Shown here in pieces: positions 1 through 7,514 of a DNA stretch of 10,905 nucleotides. The notes under the pieces are model-generated. The model had not been told where the DNA came from, did not search any database, and was given only the letters and a program-made list of their open reading frames with translations. This stretch comes from Desulfobacterales bacterium. GTDB lineage: Bacteria; Desulfobacterota; Desulfobacteria; Desulfobacterales; Desulfobacteraceae. The translations under genes and the position numbers were made by a program. The stretch spans positions 1-10,905 of the forward strand of contig JAKSBB010000933.1 of NCBI GenBank assembly GCA_022361315.1, written 5' to 3'. Position 1 is the first letter of the stretch. Each line of letters starts with the position of its first letter.

Positions 1-511
1 CGGAGAGAACGTCATCTATTCCGCCGGCATATTTCCGGCCGTTTGAAATACCCAGATGTATACGCTCATCTGCCAGCAGTTCTGTCAGTTTCAACCTGTT
101 ATTTCGATCCAGATACGGCTGAAATTTTTTATTCAAGGCTTTTCTGGTGATAAGTACATTGGGGAGAACAACCATGGCCGGCACTGAGAAGGAGATAAAG
201 GTTTCCCGCTCCCGGGTTTTGTACAGGGAGGGACAGCAGACATTTTTACCGCTCTTCAGCTCGATAATAATCCGTTTAAAATTGGCCACCTGATGAATAT
301 GTTCATAGTCCGGCAACTGGTTTTCCAAAAGGTGGGTTACCTTGTCAAAAAATCCCAGCCCTTCATTGGGGCCGTCAACGATGGTGACAGGGGGAAAGTT
401 CGCCCGATACCATTTGATGGTCCGATCTGTCGATTCTTCCTGTGCACAAGCGGCAGCTGAAAGCCAGGTTAATAATGATATCAAAAGTATAACCAACCAT
501 CTGTATGGCAT
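1..511 (-). CDS. Periplasmic solute-binding-like protein (family 3 / TIGR02285-like), 3' part outside window
   Basis: The gene starts at ATG 509-511 and stays open to the left edge, giving 170 N-terminal residues with no stop. AAGGA lies a few bases upstream as ribosome binding site. Residues 1 to about 23 form a signal peptide (MPYRW, a hydrophobic run LVILLISLL, then SAAACA before QEES), so the product is probably periplasmic. The mature part opens with KWYRANFPPVTIVDGPNEG and continues with VANFKRIIIELKSGKNVCC and KTRERETFISFS. This pattern resembles TIGR02285, a group of conserved proteins with the fold of amino-acid-type periplasmic binding proteins. In that family the ligand is usually unknown, and many members stand alone without ABC permeases. 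No transporter genes are adjacent here. A promoter lies directly upstream, so it is probably transcribed separately from ilvA. The family call is from memory of motifs; the ligand cannot be given. Confidence 0.8.
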   Translation of the reverse strand, partial: MPYRWLVILLISLLTWLSAAACAQEESTDRTIKWYRANFPPVTIVDGPNEGLGFFDKVTHLLENQLPDYEHIHQVANFKRIIIELKSGKNVCCPSLYKTRERETFISFSVPAMVVLPNVLITRKALNKKFQPYLDRNNRLKLTELLADERIHLGISNGRKYAGGIDDVLS

Positions 512-532
512 CGTCAGTTCCTTTTCATGATA

Positions 533-544
533 CGGTCCGGACCG
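533..544. promoter_or_regulatory. Perfect 12-base palindrome in the leader of the solute-binding-like gene
   Basis: CGGTCCGGACCG is its own reverse complement. It lies 22 bases upstream of the ATG at 511 and downstream of the proposed promoter at 583-611, inside the presumed 5' leader. A looser outer pair, ATACG at 530-534 and CGTAT at 553-557, also faces inward. It may be an operator for a dimeric repressor. As RNA, the outer pair could form an imperfect hairpin near the start codon. No matching regulator gene is adjacent, so the function is unknown. Confidence 0.35.
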
Positions 545-582
545 GGGTTTATCGTATTAGGACGAATTATGAAATGTGCGTA

Positions 583-611
583 ATCATACCACATCAGAAA
601 TCAGTGGGCAA
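583..611 (-). promoter_or_regulatory. Sigma70-type promoter for the solute-binding-like gene
   Basis: On the minus strand, TTGCCC (606-611) is followed after 17 bases by TATGAT (583-588), which matches TATAAT at five of six positions. The gene's ATG follows about 70 bases further on, leaving room for a leader that contains the 533-544 palindrome. This is a sequence match only. Confidence 0.5.
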
Positions 612-650
612 TTCTCGAACTCAAGCCAACATTCTTAATATGGAGGGCCC

Positions 651-2159
651 CTACAGAAAAAGGCCGCAGGCCGGATTGTCTGTTTCTTCTATAAACCGGT
701 AGCCCAGCCTTTCAAGACGCTTTGACAATTCCCTGCCATGTCCCGGAGGGACTTCCAGACCCACCAACACCCGTCCGAAGTCGCCGCCGTGGGCCCTGTA
801 GTGGAATAGGGAGATGTTGAGTTCTCCTTTAATGGCATCAAGGAAGTTCACCAGCGCACCGGGCCGTTCCGGGAACCAGAATCTGAAAAGGCGTTCGTTT
901 TTCGCCTCTTTGCACCGGCCCCCCACCATATGTCGGATGTGGTTCTTGGCCAGTTCATTGTCCGTCAGGTCAATGTTTTCGTAGCCGGCATCCGAAAGCT
1001 GTTTGCTCAGGGCGTTCCGTTCCTCCGGAGCCCCCATGGATATACCCACGAAAATCCGGGCACAGTCCCGGTTTTCCAGTCGATAGTTGAATTCGGTGAT
1101 GTTTCTGTCGCCCACCATATCTTTGCAGAATGTTTTCAGGCTGCCGACCTGTTCCGGTATGGTGACGGCGAAAAGGGCTTCCTGTTTTTCACCGATGAGG
1201 GTGCGTTCAGCCACGAAGCGAAGCCGTTCGAAATTCATGTTGGCACCGGAATTTACCGCCACCAGGCTTTTCCCGGTGCATCCGGTCTTCCGGATGTACT
1301 TCAGCAGGCCGGCCGTGGCAAGGCCGCCGGCAGGTTCCGCAATGGATCGGGTTGCCTCGTAAATGGCCTTGATGCCGCTGCAGATCTCATCGGTATTCAC
1401 CCGGATGATACCGTCCACAAACTGGCGGCAGAGGGCAAAGGTGTTGACTCCCACGGTTTTTACGGCAACACCGTCGGCAAAGATGCCCACATCGTCCAGG
1501 GTGACGATGCGTCCCTGTTCAAGGGAGCGGGCCATGGCATCGCTGTCCTCGGGTTCTACGCCAAAAACATGGACCTCCGGCCGCAGCAGTTTGATATAGG
1601 CGGCCATGCCCGCAAGAAGTCCGCCGCCGCCCACCGGTATAAAGACCGCATCCAGGGGACCGTTATTCTGTCTTAAGAGCTCCACCGCGACGGTGCCCTG
1701 GCCGGCAATAACCAGTTCATCATCAAAGGGGTGGATGACTTCCATCCCGCAGGAGGCAGCTTTTTCCGCAGCAAATTGAGCGGATTCGGAATAGCTCATG
1801 CCGTGGAGGATGACATCTGCCCCGTAATGCTTTACCGCATTGATTTTGATCTGAGGCGTCGTGACTGGCATGACGATCAGAACCTTTATACCCATCTGCC
1901 GTCCGGCGTATGCCATCCCCTGGGCATGATTCCCGGCAGAGGCCGCAATGACCCCTCTATCCCGTTGCTCAGGGGTGAGATGGGCAATGCGGTTGTAGGC
2001 ACCGCGGAGCTTGAAAGAGAAAACAGGCTGAAGATCTTCCCGTTTCAGCCGGATGGTGTTTTCCAACCGCCGGGATAATACCACGGCGTTGTCCAGCGGT
2101 GTTTCAACGGCCGCTTCATATACCTTCGACGTCAGGATCTGTCTGATGATGGTTTCCAA
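651..2159 (-). CDS. ilvA: Threonine ammonia-lyase, biosynthetic (IlvA), 502 aa
   Basis: This PLP enzyme converts L-threonine to 2-oxobutanoate and ammonia in the cytoplasm, the committed step of isoleucine synthesis. The N-terminal catalytic domain (about 1-320) carries SFKLRGAYN at 48-56 with the PLP lysine at K50, ASAGNHAQG at 73-81, the phosphate-binding glycine loop VGGGGL at 176-181, and SGANMNF at 304-310. The C-terminal half (about 325-502) has two ACT-like regulatory units, one around EALFAVTIPEQVGS and one around ERLFRFWFPERPGALVNFL. These are the place where isoleucine inhibits and valine activates in E. coli IlvA. The length is close to the 514 aa of the E. coli enzyme, which marks the long biosynthetic type rather than the short catabolic TdcB. 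The start is TTG (2157-2159). An in-frame TAA lies directly before it and no internal ATG occurs before about residue 82, so TTG is the only credible start. It lies 57 bases downstream of the beta-barrel gene on the same strand. Confidence 0.95.
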   Translation of the reverse strand: METIIRQILTSKVYEAAVETPLDNAVVLSRRLENTIRLKREDLQPVFSFKLRGAYNRIAHLTPEQRDRGVIAASAGNHAQGMAYAGRQMGIKVLIVMPVTTPQIKINAVKHYGADVILHGMSYSESAQFAAEKAASCGMEVIHPFDDELVIAGQGTVAVELLRQNNGPLDAVFIPVGGGGLLAGMAAYIKLLRPEVHVFGVEPEDSDAMARSLEQGRIVTLDDVGIFADGVAVKTVGVNTFALCRQFVDGIIRVNTDEICSGIKAIYEATRSIAEPAGGLATAGLLKYIRKTGCTGKSLVAVNSGANMNFERLRFVAERTLIGEKQEALFAVTIPEQVGSLKTFCKDMVGDRNITEFNYRLENRDCARIFVGISMGAPEERNALSKQLSDAGYENIDLTDNELAKNHIRHMVGGRCKEAKNERLFRFWFPERPGALVNFLDAIKGELNISLFHYRAHGGDFGRVLVGLEVPPGHGRELSKRLERLGYRFIEETDNPACGLFL

Positions 2160-2185
2160 TTAAGCCCCGCAATTTATAATTCATC

Positions 2186-2210
2186 AAAAAAATCAGGCGA
2201 ATATACCAGA
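2186..2210 (-). terminator. Weak terminator-like hairpin between the beta-barrel gene and ilvA
   Basis: Read on the minus strand, seven bases after the TGA of the beta-barrel gene, TCTGG (2206-2210) pairs with CCTGA (2193-2197) across an 8-base loop with one T-T mismatch. Seven T residues follow (2186-2192). The stem is short, so it may only attenuate. It is the only visible element that could separate the envelope operon from ilvA. Confidence 0.3.
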
Positions 2211-2216
2211 TATAGT

Positions 2217-3542
2217 TCAAAAATACCAGTTGATCCAACCGGAAATACTGTCTGCGGGGATTGAAGAAAAATCGGTACCGGGGATGGGGTAGCCGCCGTA
2301 TTCCGTACTGCTGCCGCCCCAACTCAGGGATCCTGACAGAGTGAGCCGGATGTTGTCCGCCCAGTCGTATACGGCCCTGGGCAACAGGGCGCCGGAGCCG
2401 TCGTTGAGGTTCACGATGGGGGTGAGGTAGGCATTGAGCAAAGGATGAACCTCCAGGTTCAGATTACCACTGAGGTACCAGCGGCCCAGTGCGAAAAGTT
2501 CTCCTCTGGCGAGCCGGTCCGAGAGGGCCGGATCTGAAAAATGGTCGGTATAATCCGCATCGGAAAGTCCGTTGTAATAAAGCTCCAGGTATCCGTACCA
2601 GTTTTTATCCAGCCAGATCCAGGAGTAGTCCATGTTAATGATACCTGAAAGATAGGCGGAGCGTCCCCGGCTGTCTTCGTGGAGAAAGGTGGCGGTGACA
2701 TCCCAGCGCCAGGCGGCACCGCCGAGATAGCCGACTGCTCCGGCCCCTGCAACGATGTCCTCGTAGTGCCGGGTGAGCATGATATCTGCCTCCGTTTCTC
2801 CCACAAAGAAATGGACTTTTGCACCAATGGAGTTTTCATCCAGGCTTGTGTTTCCGGTATCCGCTTCCCTCCGGGCCACGTATATCAATTCCAGATCCAA
2901 TTCCACATTCAGGGTATTCACAGGAAACTGAACCAGGATGAGATCATCTCCTGTTTTGTAATCCCGTTCCAGGTCTGTGGGGGAAAAAGGATTGAACAGG
3001 TCCATGGGGTTGAAGGTGAATCCGTGGCCCCAGGTCACGGCCTGCCGTCCCAGGCGTACTTCACCCCAGGCCGGAGTAAATGCCACCATGGCCCGGTCCA
3101 GGCGGTGATAACCCATGGTGTCCTTATCGTCATTAAGCGTACCCGTCAGGTCAAAGAACCGCCGGTCATCGTCGGGCGGACCGAAGAGCCCGTCCGGGAA
3201 TAGGGCAGGGTAGCGTGACTTTAACTCCTCTCCGTCCCTGCGGGTGCCTCCGCCGCCGAAAAGCGTTTCGTAATGCACCTCCGTATACAGGGCATCTCCG
3301 AAAAAGGTGCGGTTGTTCACGCGGAACTCCGCGAATCCGTCATAGTTGGGAGACAGACCCGCTGCCTCGTATGCGCTGCCGGCCCTCGGGAACAGGGCAC
3401 GGCTGTATAGTTTTAAATGTCCGTCCCACTCCGTCTCCGGTGAGGATATCTCCGCACTTAGGCTGACTGCTGCGGACCATGCAATGATGGCGAAGACCAG
3501 CAGGAAAACGGTAGAAATTTTTTGTCTATTTGGTGCTGTCAT
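2217..3542 (-). CDS. Outer-membrane beta-barrel protein, uncharacterised, 441 aa
   Basis: The preferred start is ATG at 3540-3542, giving MTAPNRQKI and a clear signal peptide with hydrophobic core TVFLLVFAIIAWSAAV and likely cleavage after SLSA near residue 30. An upstream ATG at 3605 would put 21 unlikely residues in front of the signal and overlap the ATPase gene by 80 bases. The mature protein is rich in alternating polar and aromatic strands (for example WDGHLKLYSRALF and ALYTEVHYETLF) and ends in WINWYF. A C-terminal aromatic residue of this kind is the BAM recognition signal of outer-membrane barrels. A GRQAVTWGHGFTFNPMDLF segment near residues 165-183 resembles the R-Q-x-x-x-W-G...N-P-x-D-L-F motif of several uncharacterised barrel families (DUF1302-like and relatives); I cannot fix the family. 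The start overlaps the end of the ATPase gene by 17 bases. As the last gene of the operon, it probably provides the outer-membrane acceptor or channel of the ABC/LolA-like system. Confidence 0.8.
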   Translation of the reverse strand: MTAPNRQKISTVFLLVFAIIAWSAAVSLSAEISSPETEWDGHLKLYSRALFPRAGSAYEAAGLSPNYDGFAEFRVNNRTFFGDALYTEVHYETLFGGGGTRRDGEELKSRYPALFPDGLFGPPDDDRRFFDLTGTLNDDKDTMGYHRLDRAMVAFTPAWGEVRLGRQAVTWGHGFTFNPMDLFNPFSPTDLERDYKTGDDLILVQFPVNTLNVELDLELIYVARREADTGNTSLDENSIGAKVHFFVGETEADIMLTRHYEDIVAGAGAVGYLGGAAWRWDVTATFLHEDSRGRSAYLSGIINMDYSWIWLDKNWYGYLELYYNGLSDADYTDHFSDPALSDRLARGELFALGRWYLSGNLNLEVHPLLNAYLTPIVNLNDGSGALLPRAVYDWADNIRLTLSGSLSWGGSSTEYGGYPIPGTDFSSIPADSISGWINWYF

Positions 3543-4224
3543 CGCTGACCAGTCCGTCCTTGAGCCGTACGATCCTGTGGGCATATTCCATGACCATCCG
3601 GTCATGGGTGGAAAAAATGAAGGTGACTTTCCGTTTCTGGTTCATCTCTGCCATCATTTCCAGCAGCCCCCTGCCTGTTTCGGAATCCAGGTTTGCCGTG
3701 GGTTCGTCCGCCAGGACAATGGCAGGCCGTGAGACGATGGCCCGGGCCACGGCCACCCGTTGTTGCTGGCCGCCCGAAAGTTCGGTGGGCCGTCTGTCGT
3801 GCATGTTGGTAAGCCCCACCTCATCCAGAACGGTTCTGGCCCGTTCGGTTCTTTCTTTTGCCGGCACCCCCTGCATAAGCATGACATACTCCACATTTTC
3901 CCGGGCGGACAATACCGGGATAATGTTGTAGGCCTGGAAGACAAAACCGATCTTGTTCAGGCGCATGTCGGCGAGCCGGGACTGGGAAAGTCCGGTCACT
4001 TCCTCTCCGTCCAGGATGATCCTGCCGGAAGAGGGGCTGTCCAGACCGCCGATGAGGTTGAGCAGGGTGGTTTTGCCTGAGCCGGAAGGGCCGGCCAGAG
4101 CGGTAAACTCCCCCTTGTCCAGACCCAGGGAGATCCCGGCAAGGGCATGGACATCAAGTTTGCCCTGGGTGTAGGTTTTGGTGACGTCGATGATTTCCAC
4201 CATATGGCTGGGTGTATTTTCCAT
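3526..4224 (-). CDS. ABC transporter ATP-binding protein, LolD/MacB-type, 232 aa
   Basis: This cytoplasmic ATPase should power the two FtsX-like permeases encoded just upstream. The full set of ABC motifs is present: Walker A GPSGSGKT (45-52), Q-loop Q97 in FVFQAYN, signature LSGGQQQR (149-156), Walker B IVLADEPT (169-176) with catalytic E174, D-loop around NLDSETG, and H-loop H207 in STHDR. The length and the spacing of motifs are those of the LolD/MacB/FtsE group of type VII ABC systems. Members of this group drive mechanical work across the envelope, such as lipoprotein release to LolA, rather than solute passage through the membrane. The start ATG at 4222-4224 is preceded by AAAGAGAG; M8 is a second possible start. 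The gene lies 14 bases after the permease stop, and its 3' end overlaps the beta-barrel gene. All motifs are intact, so it should be active. LolD itself is possible, but the neighbours suggest a paralogous, specialised system. Confidence 0.93.
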   Translation of the reverse strand: MENTPSHMVEIIDVTKTYTQGKLDVHALAGISLGLDKGEFTALAGPSGSGKTTLLNLIGGLDSPSSGRIILDGEEVTGLSQSRLADMRLNKIGFVFQAYNIIPVLSARENVEYVMLMQGVPAKERTERARTVLDEVGLTNMHDRRPTELSGGQQQRVAVARAIVSRPAIVLADEPTANLDSETGRGLLEMMAEMNQKRKVTFIFSTHDRMVMEYAHRIVRLKDGLVSDDSTK

Positions 4225-4238
4225 TTTAACTCTCTTTT

Positions 4239-5471
4239 TCAGGTGTGGGACATGGCTTCCACCGGGGTGATCCGGCCGGCTTTGACCGCAGGGTAAAGGC
4301 AGACCAGAACGCCGAGTCCCATGATAACGGCGTTGACGGACAGAAGATCTTTTACTGTGATATAGGGGATGACGATGTGGCCGATGCCGAAAAACTCCGA
4401 CCCCTCAGCCATAAATGACATATCGATTCCTCCTGAGAGGGCCTGGACCGTGATAAATCCCATAATGTTACCTGCGGCAAGGCCGATGGCCAGCAGGATC
4501 AGGCATTCCAGAATAACGTTTCGGATAATCCAGACCGGCTTCATTCCCAGGGCTTTGAGCAGTCCGAATTCCCGGGTGCGCTCCAGAACCGCCATGAGCA
4601 TGGTGTTCGTGAGACCGAAAGCCATGGCCACAAAGACCACCAGGTACCAGAGCAACATAAAACCGTCGAACATATCCAGGTATCCTTTCAGCAGGGGGAG
4701 CAGGTCTACCCAGGTGAGGACTGCGGTGCTTTCCGGGAGGGATTTGGCAAGTGTTGCGGCAGTCTCTGCCAGTGATTTAAGATCCATGGTATCGTCCCCC
4801 GGCAGTTTTATACAGGCAGAGGTGACACCGTTTCCCGCCTTGAGAAATCGGCGGGCCGCATCAAGGGTGATGAAAACAAATTGCTTTTCCGTGGCTTCCA
4901 TTTCCGCCCTGAAAGTCCCTCTGATTTTAAAGGCTTTTGAGGCGGTCTCAAGATGGGCATCCTGGGTCATGAGCACCAGTTTACGGCCGATTTTTGTTTC
5001 AAAGGAATCCAGAAGGGCTTCCCCCACATAGATGCCCCTGTTATCGCCGGAGGCCAACAGTTTTCCCCGGGCCGTGCTGTCACCGTAGAAGGAAAGGGCG
5101 GACTCTTTTTCCGGGTCAATACCGACGATGGTGACGCCTTCCGAATTCCGGGCATTGGATGCCACGCCGCTGACCTGAATGCGGAAGGAAAATACCGCAT
5201 CATCGGGCAGCGTCTGTTCCAAAAGTTTCACCACCCGGCCCGGCGCCTCAATCCGGTTGTCTATCACCGGATCGTCCCGGTATTCGGGATTTTGGATCTG
5301 GATATGGCCGGTGAGGGTATTCAGGGCATTGGACAGGGTGGATGTCATCATCCCCCGGGACAGGGCGCCGAACACCAGCATGGTCCATGCGCCGATGATC
5401 ACGGCTGTGAGAATAATGCCGGTGCGTTTGGGGTTCCGCCAGACGTTCCGCCAGGATACTTGAAGATGCAT
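4239..5471 (-). CDS. FtsX-like ABC permease (LolC/LolE family), second of pair, 410 aa
   Basis: This is an inner-membrane permease with the four-helix LolC/E-MacB layout. One N-terminal membrane helix lies at about 18-38 after the positively charged SWRNVWRNPKRT. A large periplasmic domain (about 40-268, MacB-PCD type) follows, then three C-terminal helices at about 271-291, 316-341 and 378-394. The cytoplasmic loop ERTREFGLLKALGM (297-310) is the segment that contacts the ATPase, and the C-terminus PAVKAGRITPVEAM is the usual FtsX-domain end. It should form a heterodimer with the permease encoded immediately upstream and use the ATPase encoded downstream. Translation is probably coupled: the TAA of the upstream permease is part of TAAGGAGG, an almost perfect ribosome binding site six bases before this ATG. 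No lipid-attachment cysteine is seen. The substrate is not readable from sequence. Confidence 0.92.
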   Translation of the reverse strand: MHLQVSWRNVWRNPKRTGIILTAVIIGAWTMLVFGALSRGMMTSTLSNALNTLTGHIQIQNPEYRDDPVIDNRIEAPGRVVKLLEQTLPDDAVFSFRIQVSGVASNARNSEGVTIVGIDPEKESALSFYGDSTARGKLLASGDNRGIYVGEALLDSFETKIGRKLVLMTQDAHLETASKAFKIRGTFRAEMEATEKQFVFITLDAARRFLKAGNGVTSACIKLPGDDTMDLKSLAETAATLAKSLPESTAVLTWVDLLPLLKGYLDMFDGFMLLWYLVVFVAMAFGLTNTMLMAVLERTREFGLLKALGMKPVWIIRNVILECLILLAIGLAAGNIMGFITVQALSGGIDMSFMAEGSEFFGIGHIVIPYITVKDLLSVNAVIMGLGVLVCLYPAVKAGRITPVEAMSHT

Positions 5472-5480
5472 GGTGCCTCC

Positions 5481-6713
5481 TTACGCCGCCCGCATGGCAT
5501 CCACAGGGATGATCCGGTGTACTTTGACCGCGGGGTATAATGCGGTGAGCATGGTGATGATAAAGACCACGGCCGGTCCCGTAAAGGCCGTCGCCAGGGA
5601 GAGTTTCGGCCGGATCAAGCCGGGAATACCGTATTGGCGCAACATGCCTTCGGCGTCCCCCATGGGAATACCGGCATGTTGTGCCCAGAGTGTGAGAAGA
5701 CAGCCTGTACCGATTCCCAAGCCTATGCCGCAGAGGGTCAAAAAGCCGGATTCGTAAATCAGCATTTTGGTCAGGCGTCCAGGTCTTGCGCCGATGGCCA
5801 TGAGGGTTCCGAATTCCCGGGTGCGCTCAAACACGGCCATGAGGAAGGTATTCATGATGCTGAAGGCCACCATGATCAGCAGTATGCCGTAAAAGATCAG
5901 GCCGCCGCCCAGGTCCATCTGGATGGACTGGATCAGGCCGGGTGTCAGTTCATCCCAGGAAAGACAGGTAAGTTTTCGTTTCTTTTCCAGCCCGGTTATT
6001 CCGTTGACTATCGTCGTTTGGGCAGGGCCGACGTTCCAGAGGGAGTCGCAGGTGATCACCACCTCATGCACGGCACCTTCCATGGCAAAGACGTCCTGGA
6101 AGTGGGTTAGAGGGATGAATATGGCGGATCTGTCATACTCATCCATACCTGAGGAAAAAATGCCTGCCACATTGAGGACCGTGGCGGCGATGGCACCGTC
6201 CCTGGCAGAACCTAAGACAACCAGCTCATCCCCCACATCAATTTTCAGGTTTTTGGCCAAAAGTGAGCCGATCACGGTGTGGTTGGTGTCTGATGGCAAT
6301 AAAAACCTGCCTTTGCGAATGATGCCTGCAATGTTGGATATCCGGGGTTCCGTATCCGGATCAACGCCGGTGATCAGGCCGCCGTAGGTCCGCTTTTCCG
6401 AAGACAACAGGGCGAAACCGTTGGCCCTGAATGTGTACCCGGTGATATGGGGTATATCGTCCAGAACCCCGGCAACAGCGGCAGGACGGGAAATCACTTT
6501 TCGGATCTTGTGGTCCTCGTTATAACCCTCTGCCAGGACCTGCAAATGACCGGTCCGGGTTTTTACGGCAGCGTTAATCATTACCTCGTACATGCCGGTC
6601 TGGAGGGAGAGCATGAATATCAGCAGGATACAGGCAAAGGCAATGGCCAGGATGGTCAGGATGGTTCGCCTGGGATTCCGCCATACATTGCGCCAGGCCA
6701 TGAGAATTTCCAT
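5481..6713 (-). CDS. FtsX-like ABC permease (LolC/LolE family), first of pair, 410 aa
   Basis: It has the same architecture and exactly the same length as the following permease. A positively charged start AWRNVWRNPRRT leads into a helix at about 19-38. The periplasmic domain spans about 40-268, and further helices lie at about 270-292, 320-344 and 375-392. The coupling segment is FERTREFGTLMAIGARP (295-311) and the C-terminus is YPAVKVHRIIPVDAM. The shared N- and C-terminal motifs show that the two permeases are paralogs, while the periplasmic domains differ. That is as expected for a LolC/LolE-like heterodimer in which one subunit recruits the periplasmic carrier and the other binds the substrate. 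The ATG at 6711-6713 lies two bases after the stop of the LolA-like gene, with GAGGT as ribosome binding site inside that gene's end. M5 is an alternative start but lacks this spacing. Confidence 0.92.
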   Translation of the reverse strand: MEILMAWRNVWRNPRRTILTILAIAFACILLIFMLSLQTGMYEVMINAAVKTRTGHLQVLAEGYNEDHKIRKVISRPAAVAGVLDDIPHITGYTFRANGFALLSSEKRTYGGLITGVDPDTEPRISNIAGIIRKGRFLLPSDTNHTVIGSLLAKNLKIDVGDELVVLGSARDGAIAATVLNVAGIFSSGMDEYDRSAIFIPLTHFQDVFAMEGAVHEVVITCDSLWNVGPAQTTIVNGITGLEKKRKLTCLSWDELTPGLIQSIQMDLGGGLIFYGILLIMVAFSIMNTFLMAVFERTREFGTLMAIGARPGRLTKMLIYESGFLTLCGIGLGIGTGCLLTLWAQHAGIPMGDAEGMLRQYGIPGLIRPKLSLATAFTGPAVVFIITMLTALYPAVKVHRIIPVDAMRAA

Positions 6714-6715
6714 GT

Positions 6716-7495
6716 TTACCTCAGGGGTTTCCGCAGTGCGTTCAGGGTGAAAAGGCTGTCCCGAAGCGGGATGTCAAAGTCCAGGCTTTCGTATTCAAGC
6801 AGGGTGTAATCCTGGTCGGATTCCGCATCCATGGACCGCATGGTCCACCGGGCCGGGAAGGGGCGGCCCCCGATATCCCGGATGTCGGTGGTGGTCATGA
6901 CCTTCACCGGTTCCATATCCTCATCAAAAAAGGCCTGCTCCAGCAGCACACCATCCTCGCGGATCTTCAGGGTTTGCTTTCCCCAGATCACCGGAGCGTC
7001 AGGCTTGGGGGTCGAGGTGATATCGTATACGGTGACACCGTCCACGGTCTTTTTACCCGTAATCTCATGGGTATAATCCATGAGGATGGTATCTGCCTTG
7101 GACAGGTCATTGTTGGAAAAATCCGAGCCCATCCAGGACTGGGACATCATTGAGGGTGGAATCTTTACCACCCGGTTGATTTTAGGGTTATAGGTCCACA
7201 TGTCCCGGTCTTTTTTAAGCGTGCCGTTGCCCTTGTCCTTTTTCGGAGCGATGATTTGGAAGATGGAAGTCTCCCGCCCCTTGGTCCAGGCTTTTATTAC
7301 GGATGTGCGCTGCCAGTCTTCACGGTGAACGGTCATCCGGACCACGGATACGGAGGTTTTCCCCCGCATGTAATCCCAGGCTTTGGCGATAATGGTGGCG
7401 GCAGCGGGTTCTGCAACAGCGGTCGCAGGCAGCAGAAACAGGATGCACAGAACCAATTGCATTTTGTGTCGTGTTTTTATCGGGTTTATACGCAT
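6716..7495 (-). CDS. Outer membrane lipoprotein-sorting protein, LolA-like (PF17131/COG2834 type), 259 aa
   Basis: This is a periplasmic carrier-like protein. Residues 1-28 are a signal peptide (MRINPIKTRHKM, a hydrophobic run LVLCILFLLPATA, cleavage at AVA before EPAA). The mature part has the half-barrel pattern of LolA relatives. It includes the hallmark stretch GTLKKDRDMWTYNPKINR at 91-108, then KIPPSMM, then MGSDFSNNDL at 122-131, which I associate with the family named outer membrane lipoprotein-sorting protein. A second recurring block, VYDITSTPKPDAPVIWGKQ, follows. LolA itself shields the acyl chains of lipoproteins between inner and outer membrane; relatives of this type are thought to carry lipids or lipoproteins for dedicated exporters. 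The gene lies 19 bases after tetR and two bases before the first permease. ATG 7493-7495 is preceded by AGAGGA; M12 is an alternative start that would give a shorter signal peptide. It is not LolA proper, which is shorter and lacks the MGSDF motif. Confidence 0.88.
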   Translation of the reverse strand: MRINPIKTRHKMQLVLCILFLLPATAVAEPAAATIIAKAWDYMRGKTSVSVVRMTVHREDWQRTSVIKAWTKGRETSIFQIIAPKKDKGNGTLKKDRDMWTYNPKINRVVKIPPSMMSQSWMGSDFSNNDLSKADTILMDYTHEITGKKTVDGVTVYDITSTPKPDAPVIWGKQTLKIREDGVLLEQAFFDEDMEPVKVMTTTDIRDIGGRPFPARWTMRSMDAESDQDYTLLEYESLDFDIPLRDSLFTLNALRKPLR

Positions 7496-7514
7496 GGATT
7501 GGATTCCTCTGATT

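Noticed and set aside
440..511. Lipoprotein signal (AAAC) in the solute-binding-like protein
   Set aside because: The residue at -3 is alanine instead of the leucine of a lipobox, and a signal peptidase I site after ACA fits better.
930..1676. Long plus-strand open frame of 248 codons
   Set aside because: It lies opposite ilvA, whose motifs are unmistakable. The plus-strand translation shows no family features and has no ribosome binding site.
2173..2201. Promoter for ilvA (TTCGCC, 17 bases, TATAAA on the minus strand)
   Set aside because: The -35 match is poor, and the transcript would start only about seven bases before the TTG, losing the GGGG that could serve for ribosome binding.
2217..3605. 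Beta-barrel gene starting at ATG 3605
   Set aside because: It would place 21 residues before a textbook signal peptide and overlap the ATPase gene by 80 bases.
4224..4239. The ABC genes as the housekeeping lolCDE set
   Set aside because: The barrel, the MGSDF-type LolA-like protein and TetR in the same operon are not part of known lolCDE loci, so a specialised paralogous system is more likely.
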